Assembly: GCA_937934705.1 (NCBI GenBank)
Contig: CALGYY010000117.1
Location: 3,090 to 67,089 of the forward strand
DNA length: 64,000 nucleotides
Source: an uncultured Bacteroidota bacterium
GTDB taxonomy: Bacteria; Bacteroidota; Bacteroidia; Bacteroidales; CAIWKO01
Reading direction: 5' to 3'
The stretch's first letter is position 1. Every line of letters begins with the position of its first letter. This document shows, in pieces, positions 57,310 through 64,000 of the stretch. Both the position numbers and the translations under genes were made by a program. The notes under the pieces are model-generated. The model was not told the DNA's origin. It did not search any database and saw only the letters and a list, made by a program, of their open reading frames with translations.

Positions 57310-58185
57310 ATGAAAAAAAACCTTCTGATGCTCCTGCTGCTGTGCCCGTTTTTCGGGCACAGCCAGCAGCTGAGCCTGATTGACACTACGTATACATGGA
57401 ATATCGGAGTAATGAGTTTCGGTATCCCCGTACAGACCGTATTCATGAAGATCAGCGGCGATACGGCATATTCCGGAAATCAATACTATAAATTTTACAG
57501 TTCGGACGATTCCCTCTTTAGTGTGATGTATCTTGATGGCCTTGTCCGCGAAGATACAGCGGCAGGCATTGTCTGGTACAAAGACCTTCACAACCCCTGC
57601 GGCCCTGAAGAGGAGATCTATATCGATACCCTCGATGAAGGAGAAACCCATATGGGATATACCTGCGCCCCGCTCTCTTTTATGGTTGATTCGTCATCAT
57701 ATATTTTCCTTGACGGGAAACTGCGAAAAGTGATGATCTTTAATCTGAACGGCGGGGCAAATCCCCGTGAATACTGGGTGGAGGGATTCGGCAGCACTTT
57801 CTCTCCGGTGAAACCCCATCACAATTTCTGCGTTGCAGATCTGGAATATCATGTACTCTGTATTCACCGGAATTCAACCCTGGTATGGTCCAATCCGCTT
57901 TTTACTGAATGTTACTGGCCGGATGTCTCGGCCCTCGGGGAAGTTCAGGATGAAGAAAACATCCGGGTTTATCCGAATCCATCGGCAGACGATCTGAGGA
58001 TCACAGGTGCAGAAGAGTTGTCAGAAATCCGTCTGCTGAACCTGCAGGGCGCACTGATCAGATCCTGGTCCGGACCACTATCTCCTCCTCTTACCTTAGA
58101 GGCAGGAGAAATCCCCGGCGGAACTTACCTGCTCGTGATAAAGACTGTAAGCGGCCATATCATTAGCAGAAAGGTGGTACGTTAA
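57310..58185 (+). CDS. Secreted T9SS type A cargo of unknown function
   Basis: 291 residues. The signal peptide ends FFGHS before QQLSLI. The body (30-210) is beta-rich and unrecognised, with DTTYTWNIGVMSFG, WVEGFGS and several Cys (positions near 97 and 119 and in the C-terminal half). The last 75 residues are a T9SS type A sorting domain (IRVYPNPSADDLRI, LLNLQGALI, PGGTYLLVI). It starts 6 bases after the macroglobulin remnant, so a joint transcript is likely. It is exported and either anchored or released at the cell surface. Confidence 0.88.
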   Translation: MKKNLLMLLLLCPFFGHSQQLSLIDTTYTWNIGVMSFGIPVQTVFMKISGDTAYSGNQYYKFYSSDDSLFSVMYLDGLVREDTAAGIVWYKDLHNPCGPEEEIYIDTLDEGETHMGYTCAPLSFMVDSSSYIFLDGKLRKVMIFNLNGGANPREYWVEGFGSTFSPVKPHHNFCVADLEYHVLCIHRNSTLVWSNPLFTECYWPDVSALGEVQDEENIRVYPNPSADDLRITGAEELSEIRLLNLQGALIRSWSGPLSPPLTLEAGEIPGGTYLLVIKTVSGHIISRKVVR

Positions 58186-58192
58186 GCTTTTG

Positions 58193-58200
58193 TACTTTTG
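58193..58200 (+). promoter_or_regulatory. -7 element upstream of coaD
   Basis: TACTTTTG matches TAnnTTTG, 14 bases before the coaD ATG at 58214, and supports that start over the frame's earlier ATG at 58190. Confidence 0.5.
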
Positions 58201-58213
58201 TAAAAATTGTGAT

Positions 58214-58672
58214 ATGACAAGGATAGCCGTTTTCCCTGGTTCTTTCGACCCGATCACCCGGGGGCACGAGAATGTCATCAGACGCTCCCTTCCTCTTTTC
58301 GATAAGGTGATTGTCGCGATCGGAGAAAATTCCGACAAGAAGTATTTCTTCCCGCTGGAACAAAGGCTGGAATGGATACGGCAGACCTTTGCCGACTGCA
58401 GCCAGGTTGAAGCCGGACATTATTCGGGACTCACTGTGGATTACTGCCTGACGCGCAAAGCCGGATTTATCCTGAGGGGATTACGAACATCAGCCGATTT
58501 TGAATTCGAAAGAAGTATCGGACAGGTGAACCGTAAGATCAAAGGCGGTATTGAAACCATTTTCATTCTTGCCGATCCGGAATTTACAGCCTTGAATTCT
58601 TCGATTGTAAGAGAGCTTATCCGTTACGGCGGGGATATCAGCGATTTTGTCCCGCCCTGTGTGAAGATTTAA
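58214..58672 (+). CDS. coaD: Phosphopantetheine adenylyltransferase
   Basis: 152 residues from the ATG at 58214 (MTRIAVFPGSFDPITRGH). The nucleotidyltransferase motif GSFDPITRGH, the conserved ILRGLRTSADFEFE and the C-terminal SSIVRELIRYGGD match CoaD, which makes dephospho-CoA from phosphopantetheine and ATP. The length is normal. It stands between the T9SS cargo and the hairpin region at 58746-58793. Confidence 0.95.
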   Translation: MTRIAVFPGSFDPITRGHENVIRRSLPLFDKVIVAIGENSDKKYFFPLEQRLEWIRQTFADCSQVEAGHYSGLTVDYCLTRKAGFILRGLRTSADFEFERSIGQVNRKIKGGIETIFILADPEFTALNSSIVRELIRYGGDISDFVPPCVKI

Positions 58673-58745
58673 TTTTTTTGTCAATCATAATATTGCAGAT
58701 GCAACACTCGTTTATTAAGCGGGTACATCAAAACAGGGGGTAAAG

Positions 58746-58802
58746 GCCTCATCCCGGTAAGCTCGTTCCGCACGGGAGGAGTTGGGATGAGGCTCATTTT
58801 TT
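58746..58802 (+). terminator. Hairpin with T run reaching the next start codon
   Basis: A 10-bp stem, gcctcatccc (58746-58755) with gggatgaggc (58784-58793), encloses a 28-base loop that contains gggaggag (58774-58781), and ends in tcatttttt just before the ATG at 58803. It could end coaD transcripts, or act as an attenuator or a translation lock for the next gene. Confidence 0.65.
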
Positions 58803-60212
58803 ATGGGACGACACTTCAGGATCATAACGTGTATCTTCTTTCTGGTGCTGACCGCCGAAAGGGCAGGCGCGCAGGAAGCCCTGGTGACGGGAAGGGCTGA
58901 GGGTGCTGCAGGACATATGATCGCTGCAGGTACTTTCAGCGATTATATTTCAGGTAAAGAAATCATCCTGGCCAGGGGACGCATCGATTCTGCAGGAAAC
59001 TTCAGCCTCAGGATTCCGTTGAAATCCACTTCATACGTTTGGTTCAACATTGATTATTACTACGGTGAAGCCTGCCTGGAACCGGGCGGTGAATATCAGT
59101 TCAGACTTTGCAAACTGGTCTTTAGTGACCTGACCGATCGTATCAACCACAATCTTCAGCCTTTGGTAATGCAGGTCGTCCCCGACAGTAATGACGCATT
59201 AAATCTGTCCATTCAGCATTTCAACCGCCTGACCAATCGTTTTCTGCAGGATAACCTGATCGGTTTTGCTGAAAAACGGATGCGAAAAGCAATTGACACG
59301 CTTAAAATGAAATGCGATACGATATTCGCAGACTTCAGGAATGATTTCTTCATGAAGTACCGCGAGTACCGTTTTGCGGACCTTTATCTCATGAATGCTC
59401 AAAGCAGCACCAGCAAACTGTTTGAGACCTATCTCTCGGAACGCAGACCGGATTATCGCAATATCGAATATATGAATTTCTTCATTCATTTTTATGAAGA
59501 TTACTATATGAATATCGGTCAGGGAATTGGTGTCGACAAATACCGCCTGATCGTCAACCATCAGGCATCATGGTCTGCATTACTGGACTCGGCAGGAGCA
59601 GATCCCCAACTGGTGAATGAAATACTAAGGGAGGCGGTCATGCTGGAAACCCTGAAAAACCTGTATGCTGCGCAGGGCTTCGACCGCAAAAATATCCTGC
59701 ATATGCTCAGACAGGCAGCGGATCAGACTAAATTTGAGGAGCACCGCCTGATCGCCAACAACCTGATGGAAGTTCTCACCCGTTTTGAGCCCGGGGAGGA
59801 GGCGCCGGATTTCTGTCTGCCCGGTGCAGGCGACGACACGCTCTGCCTGAAGCAATTCCGGGGAAAATATGTTTATCTGCATTTCTTCACAACATGGAAC
59901 ATCGCCAGTCTTGAAGAAATGGAAATGATGCGCTCCCTGTATACAAAATATAAGGGGAATGTCAGCTTTATCAGTATTTGCTGCGACCGCGAATACATGA
60001 AAATGTTCCATTTTGCCAGGGACCACGATTACCCCTGGCCCCTGCTTCATTTCAGTCAGGATTATGAATTTCTGCGTGAATGGGGCATTGCAACCTATCC
60101 TTACTTCATCCTGCTTGATCCTTCGGGACGCTTTGTGGCACATCCCGCTGAAAGTCCCAGTATGAACATAGAGAAACGACTGAAAGATGTTCTGATCGGA
60201 ACCAAAGAATAA
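58803..60212 (+). CDS. Secreted TlpA-like thioredoxin-fold protein without CXXC
   Basis: 469 residues with a signal peptide ending ERAGA before QEALVTG. The N-terminal 140 residues look like the DUF4369-type beta domain of Bacteroidetes TlpA/ResA proteins (GTFSDYISGKEIILARGRIDS). A helical middle follows. The C-terminal thioredoxin-like domain (about 325-465) starts EEAPDFCLPG. At the active-site position it reads TTWNIASLEEM where active members have a W-C-x-x-C-R/K motif, so the dithiol is gone. GIATYPYFILLDPSGR carries the cis-Pro. It is probably a binding or structural protein in the periplasm. Confidence 0.85.
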   Translation: MGRHFRIITCIFFLVLTAERAGAQEALVTGRAEGAAGHMIAAGTFSDYISGKEIILARGRIDSAGNFSLRIPLKSTSYVWFNIDYYYGEACLEPGGEYQFRLCKLVFSDLTDRINHNLQPLVMQVVPDSNDALNLSIQHFNRLTNRFLQDNLIGFAEKRMRKAIDTLKMKCDTIFADFRNDFFMKYREYRFADLYLMNAQSSTSKLFETYLSERRPDYRNIEYMNFFIHFYEDYYMNIGQGIGVDKYRLIVNHQASWSALLDSAGADPQLVNEILREAVMLETLKNLYAAQGFDRKNILHMLRQAADQTKFEEHRLIANNLMEVLTRFEPGEEAPDFCLPGAGDDTLCLKQFRGKYVYLHFFTTWNIASLEEMEMMRSLYTKYKGNVSFISICCDREYMKMFHFARDHDYPWPLLHFSQDYEFLREWGIATYPYFILLDPSGRFVAHPAESPSMNIEKRLKDVLIGTKE

Positions 60213-60217
60213 TGAAA

Positions 60218-60238
60218 GAGGCGGTTTGTCACCGCCTC
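60218..60238. terminator. Convergent hairpin between the TlpA-like gene and ilvE
   Basis: 8-bp stem gaggcggt (60218-60225) with accgcctc (60231-60238), loop ttgtc; the T tracts on either strand are weak. Confidence 0.5.
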
Positions 60239-60244
60239 CTCATC

Positions 60245-61264
60245 TTACTCAATAACAGTCACCCATCCATGCGGATCAGGTTCATCGCCATATTGTATGG
60301 CTCTCAGTTTTTCGTAAAGGCGGGTTGAAACCGGTCCGGCTTTACCGTCTTTACAAAACTCATAAACACGGTCGCTGTCGCGGTCGAAGATCTTTTTAAT
60401 CGGTGAAATCACCGCAGCGGTACCGCAGGCACCCACTTCATCAAAATCTGCCAATTCTTCAACGGCCACATGACGCTGCTCCACCTTCATGCCCATATCA
60501 GCGGCGAGCTGGCGCAAACTCATATTGGTTATCGAAGGCAAAATACTGTGGGAATCCGGTGTGATGTAAGTATTCCCTTTGATCGCGAAGAAATTTGCAG
60601 GACCCGCTTCGTCGATGTACTTCTTTTCTTTGGCGTCAAGAAAGATGGCAGTGGCATATCCTTCATGATGAGCCCTCTCAGCAGCACGTAAGCTCGCCGC
60701 GTAGTTGCCCCCCACCTTGATATGGCCCGTTCCCAGCGGTGCTGCGCGGTCGTAATCACGGATGATCTGGGCTGTTACCGGGTTGAAGCCTTCCTTGAAA
60801 TAAGGACCCACCGGGCTGACAAAGATCATAAACAGGTACTCATCAGCAGGTTTCACACCCACCTTTGGCCCTGATCCGACCAACAATGGCCTGATATACA
60901 ATGAAGAACCGGTTCCATAAGGCGGAACAAACTTCAGATTGAGTTTAATAGCCTTCGTCATAGCCTCCCCGAACAGTGCTTCAGGAACCGGCTGCATCAT
61001 GATCCCTTCAGCAGAACGGTTCATGCGTTTGGAGTTTTCCTGCCAACGGAAAACCCTGACCTTACCATCTTTACCCATAAACGCCTTTAGCCCCTCGAAT
61101 GCCTCCTGGCCGTAGTGCAAACAAGTGGCTGCCATATGTAATTCAATGGTTTCTGATTCCGAAACCTCCATCTGCCCCCACGTACCGTTCCTCCAGTAAC
61201 AACGGACGTTGTAATCGGTCTTCATATAACCGAAAGGAAGGCTTTTCCAATCAATGTTTAACAT
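60245..61264 (-). CDS. ilvE: Branched-chain amino acid aminotransferase
   Basis: 339 residues of the long class IV BCAT type. PLP Lys183 is in HIKVGGNYAAS, preceded by LHYGQEAFEGLKAF. IDEAGPANFFAIKG and SILPSITNMSLRQLA follow, as does CGTAAVISPIKKI near the C-terminus. It moves amino groups between Leu, Ile or Val and 2-oxoglutarate. No other ilv or leu genes are in the window. Confidence 0.95.
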   Translation of the reverse strand: MLNIDWKSLPFGYMKTDYNVRCYWRNGTWGQMEVSESETIELHMAATCLHYGQEAFEGLKAFMGKDGKVRVFRWQENSKRMNRSAEGIMMQPVPEALFGEAMTKAIKLNLKFVPPYGTGSSLYIRPLLVGSGPKVGVKPADEYLFMIFVSPVGPYFKEGFNPVTAQIIRDYDRAAPLGTGHIKVGGNYAASLRAAERAHHEGYATAIFLDAKEKKYIDEAGPANFFAIKGNTYITPDSHSILPSITNMSLRQLAADMGMKVEQRHVAVEELADFDEVGACGTAAVISPIKKIFDRDSDRVYEFCKDGKAGPVSTRLYEKLRAIQYGDEPDPHGWVTVIE

Positions 61265-61354
61265 ACCTAAAGAGTTTTAGTGAATAATCCGGTTGATTGA
61301 TTACCCGGCTAAAATAAAGAATATTAAAATAAGGCGGATGAGAAGTGAATAATT

Positions 61355-63094
61355 TTACTCCTGAACCGCTCCCGCCTTTTCCACCCATTCCTTCACTTCC
61401 TCAACTTTCGGGGCGGGAATATCAAGTTTCAGTTTCTTCCGAAGACCACAAATATCATTGAAAAGCTTGTTCGGAGTGGCATCTTTTAAGGTCTGTGCAT
61501 TCGAAAAACCTGCTTTCATGATCAGTTCCGCAAAGACTGCCGGAATTCCCAGCTCTGTCAGTGAGCTTCCGCCCGCAGCTATGGCTTTGACCTCAGGCTT
61601 CATCTGCGGAAAGAAGAGCACATCCTGAATAGAATGCTGATTCGCCATGATCATGGTCAGCCGGTCGATGCCGATGCCCAGGCCGGCGGTTGGCGGCATT
61701 CCGAACTCAAGTGCACGTAAGAAATCCTCATCAAGCACCATGCTTTCGTCATCTCCCCTGCGACCCAGCTCCAACTGTGCTTCAAACCGCTGCCGCTGAT
61801 CAATGGGATCGTTGAGTTCTGAAAAGGCATTGCAAAGTTCCTTGCCGTTTACAATCGCCTCAAAGCGCTCCACCAATCCTTCATATTTTCTGTGCTTCTT
61901 TGCCAGGGGCGACATCTCTACCGGATAATCAGTAATAAAAGTGGGCTGAATCAGCTTTGGCTCACAACATTCTCCGAAAATCTCATCAATGATTTTTCCT
62001 TTGGCCATTGCAGGTGTCAGCTCAACACCCAGTTTTGCGGCCGTTTCACGGAGTGCGGCCTCATCCATGGTGCTGATATCCATTCCGGTGAATTCCCTGA
62101 TGGCTTCAAACATCGTGAAGCGTTTCCAGGGCCGTCGGAAATCGATCATGTGATCCCCGACACGGAGAGCAGTTGTCCCATGAAGATCCAGCGCAATCCT
62201 TTCTACCATTTCTTCCACCAGATCCATCATCCAGTAATAGTCCTTGTATGCAACATACAACTCCATCTGGGTGAATTCCGGATTGTGAAAACGATCCATC
62301 CCCTCATTACGGAAATCCTTGGCGAACTCAAATACGCCATCGTATCCCCCGACAATCAGCCGTTTCAGGTAAAGTTCATTGGCAATACGCAGATAAAGTG
62401 TGACATCCAGTGCGTTGTGATGGGTCTTGAACGGACGTGCGGCCGCACCCCCGTAAAGGGGCTGCAAAACAGGTGTCTCCACTTCCAGGTATGACTTCGC
62501 ATTCAGAAAATTGCGCATGGATTGGATCAGTCGAGAACGCAGAACAAATGTTTCCCTGATGTGGGGATTCACGATCAGGTCGAGATAGCGTTGTCTGTAA
62601 CGCTGTTCAGGATCAGTAAAAGCATCGAATTTCTGATCCTCTTTTTCTTTAACGATGGGCAGTGGCCTCAGCGATTTCGACAATAAACGGAAATTTCTGA
62701 CATGCAGGGTTGTTTCTCCCATTTGGGTGACAAACACAAATCCCTCAGCGGCGATGATGTCACCAATATCGAGCAAGCGCTTGAATACAGTATTGTAGAG
62801 GGTTTTATCCTCACCAGGGCAGAGGTCATCCCGTTTGAAATACAGCTGGATCCGCCCGCTGATATCCTGTATTTCCGCAAAAGCGGCCGCTCCCATGACC
62901 CTTCGGCTCATGATCCGTCCCGCGATCTTAACCTCCTGAAACAGGGAAGCGTCTGACGGGAACTTTTCCAGGATCTCTGCTGCTGTGGTATTGACCTCAA
63001 AACCTTCTGCGGGCCATGGATCTATTCCCAACTTCAATAATTCATCCGCTGCCTGCCTGCGGATCTGCTCCTGCTCGCTGTATAATGCTGACAT
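61355..63094 (-). CDS. lysS: Lysyl-tRNA synthetase, class II
   Basis: 579 residues from the ATG at 63094 ([19 protein letters not shown], the usual start); an upstream ATG at 63217 adds 41 unlike residues and lies above the promoter. The OB-fold anticodon domain is followed by the class II core: [20 protein letters not shown] (motif 2) and [18 protein letters not shown] (motif 3). A C-terminal extension of about 70 residues after the catalytic core, with [18 protein letters not shown], resembles a helix-hairpin-helix-like add-on found in some Bacteroidetes LysRS. It charges tRNA-Lys. Confidence 0.96.
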   Translation of the reverse strand: MSALYSEQEQIRRQAADELLKLGIDPWPAEGFEVNTTAAEILEKFPSDASLFQEVKIAGRIMSRRVMGAAAFAEIQDISGRIQLYFKRDDLCPGEDKTLYNTVFKRLLDIGDIIAAEGFVFVTQMGETTLHVRNFRLLSKSLRPLPIVKEKEDQKFDAFTDPEQRYRQRYLDLIVNPHIRETFVLRSRLIQSMRNFLNAKSYLEVETPVLQPLYGGAAARPFKTHHNALDVTLYLRIANELYLKRLIVGGYDGVFEFAKDFRNEGMDRFHNPEFTQMELYVAYKDYYWMMDLVEEMVERIALDLHGTTALRVGDHMIDFRRPWKRFTMFEAIREFTGMDISTMDEAALRETAAKLGVELTPAMAKGKIIDEIFGECCEPKLIQPTFITDYPVEMSPLAKKHRKYEGLVERFEAIVNGKELCNAFSELNDPIDQRQRFEAQLELGRRGDDESMVLDEDFLRALEFGMPPTAGLGIGIDRLTMIMANQHSIQDVLFFPQMKPEVKAIAAGGSSLTELGIPAVFAELIMKAGFSNAQTLKDATPNKLFNDICGLRKKLKLDIPAPKVEEVKEWVEKAGAVQE

Positions 63095-63108
63095 TGATAA
63101 AATTTTTG

Positions 63109-63116
63109 CAAAGATA
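63109..63116 (-). promoter_or_regulatory. -7 element upstream of lysS
   Basis: On the minus strand this is TATCTTTG, a full TAnnTTTG match 14 bases before the chosen lysS start, supporting a very short leader. Confidence 0.5.
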
Positions 63117-63207
63117 CAAAATGTATCAGCCTGAGGAGTGTCATCAGGAGGCAGATGATCGCTGCGACCACAGGATGCAGGGTTCTCATTACTCCGGCTG
63201 CCGGGAA

Positions 63208-63708
63208 CTATGGACAAACACCGTTGGGTTCACCGGTCGGAAGTCCGGAATCGAATCCTCCGTTGCCGTTGAACTGATTGTCGAACCGGCAGTTCGCGCA
63301 ATCATCCACCACGTATTCGTTCGGATTTTTGGTCATACAGGTCACGGTACCGGAGTATTCCACAATCTGACCGCCAACCAAAGTGGCTTCAATTTCTATG
63401 GTATAGACTCCGGATTTCTTTTTCCCGTTATAGCTCCCGTCCCAACCCACAGCCGGGTCACTGGAGTAGAATAGAATTGCACCTGTACCATCCAGTATAC
63501 GGAACACCATGGTGTCGATCTGGGGCAGGCCGGGGCTTTGCCTCACATACAATACATCATTAATTCCGTCATCATTGGGTGTAAAAATATTAGGAATACA
63601 GATGCTCCCGCTCAGAGGGAGTTCGTCACATCCGTATTTCTTAATGGTTGATTTGGTGCAGGCCGCGAGCAGGACTATAACAATCAGCAGCAGGCAGAGG
63701 TTTCTCAT
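63208..63708 (-). CDS. Lipoprotein with gliding-motility-associated C-terminal-type domain
   Basis: 166 residues with lipobox LLAAC (Cys17). The core matches the gliding-associated (CHU_C, T9SS type B) domain: [19 protein letters not shown], then [37 protein letters not shown] and VEYSGTVTC. Normally this domain ends very large surface proteins and carries the export signal. Here it is nearly the entire protein, is lipidated at its N-terminus, and is followed by about 35 residues rich in Asn, Gly and Cys. A possible role is a small surface lipoprotein or a remnant of a larger one. It has its own promoter. Confidence 0.85.
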   Translation of the reverse strand: MRNLCLLLIVIVLLAACTKSTIKKYGCDELPLSGSICIPNIFTPNDDGINDVLYVRQSPGLPQIDTMVFRILDGTGAILFYSSDPAVGWDGSYNGKKKSGVYTIEIEATLVGGQIVEYSGTVTCMTKNPNEYVVDDCANCRFDNQFNGNGGFDSGLPTGEPNGVCP

Positions 63709-63725
63709 GGGAGGTGATGTTTAAG

Positions 63726-63733
63726 CAAATATA
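63726..63733 (-). promoter_or_regulatory. -7 element upstream of the gliding-domain lipoprotein gene
   Basis: On the minus strand this is TATATTTG, a full TAnnTTTG match 17 bases before the start codon. Confidence 0.45.
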
Positions 63734-63778
63734 GGGAATTTTTCATGCAACGCTAATGTTGTTCCCTTTTGATGGGTC

Positions 63779-64000
63779 TTGTTATTGATATGACGCCCCT
63801 GCGGGGCTCGTTCACACGCGATCACATCGTCACCTTGCTATTGATATGACGCCCCCCCGGGGCTCGTTCACACGCGATCACATCGTCACCTTGCTATTGA
63901 TATGACGCCCCCCCGGGGCTCGTTCACACGCGATCACATCGTCACCTTGTTATTGATATGACGCCCCTGCGGGGCTCGTTCACACGCGATCACATCGTCA
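63779..64000 (+). repeat. 56-bp tandem repeat array, continuing past the window
   Basis: Three full units (63779-63834, 63835-63890, 63891-63946) and a fourth cut at 54 bases by the window end. Units differ only at a T/C near the start and at the GC hairpin: units 1 and 4 read gcccctgcggggc, units 2 and 3 read gcccccccggggc. Each also holds the small inverted repeat cgatcacatcg. No frame runs through it and there are no variable spacers. Confidence 0.93.

Noticed and set aside
63095..63217. Longer start for lysS
   Set aside because: It would read through the TATCTTTG element and adds residues unlike LysRS.
63779..64000. CRISPR array
   Set aside because: The units repeat back to back at 56 bases with no variable spacers and there are no cas genes in the window.

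Overview
The window reads as a chromosomal segment of a Bacteroidota bacterium, most likely Bacteroidales or a near relative. Several features point this way. Three secreted proteins end in type IX secretion (T9SS) type A sorting domains and one lipoprotein carries the gliding-associated (type B) domain. SecD and SecF are fused, and PurM is the long Bacteroidetes-type form. An OmpA protein has the PorE-like TPR/PD40/OmpA layout. Promoters repeatedly match the Bacteroidetes pattern TTTG-N19/20-TAnnTTTG. All seven signal-peptidase-I candidates place Gln right after the predicted cut. The core looks roughly half G+C; bases 1-3060 are visibly AT-richer.

Layout. 1-3092: an AT-rich accessory patch with three lipoproteins of no firm function and an excisionase-like HTH protein. 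It abuts the 3' end of a tRNA-CAT gene (probably Ile2) on the minus strand. 3297-12660: housekeeping genes, namely a HAD hydrolase, DusB, a CPBP protease, a methyltransferase, PIN-PhoH, a glutaminyl-cyclase-like M28 lipoprotein and ValS. 12720-23605: a small lipoprotein, lipoamide dehydrogenase, AsnB, then envelope polysaccharide genes (GT4, Wza, Wzc, RfbC, a WecA-like transferase) and a lytic transglycosylase. 23615-35270: UvrA, a LOG-family protein, a retropepsin-like protein, an FG-GAP T9SS cargo, DnaK and a lamin-tail T9SS cargo.

35271-36074 is an 800-base gene-free stretch made of hairpins and mirrored inverted repeats. 36075-51515, almost all on the minus strand, holds a MORN-like protein, the purM-prfA-pyrF run, a PorE-like OmpA protein with a degenerate retropepsin tail, SecDF, YidC with a DMT transporter, HemW and an EEP nuclease. 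51694-60212 holds an alpha-2-macroglobulin whose frame is cut by one TAA, a T9SS cargo, CoaD and a Cys-less TlpA-like protein. 60245-64000 holds IlvE, LysS, a gliding-domain lipoprotein and the start of a 56-bp tandem repeat array that runs off the window.

Working together: SecDF and YidC carry proteins into or across the inner membrane, the M28 cyclase would cap N-terminal Gln on exported proteins, and the T9SS cargos and PorE-like anchor continue export to the surface. The polysaccharide genes build and export a surface glycan, but no flippase or polymerase lies here. The least ordinary items are the split macroglobulin, the degenerate retropepsin fused to the OmpA protein, the mirrored-hairpin element, the 56-bp array and the tRNA-linked AT-rich patch.
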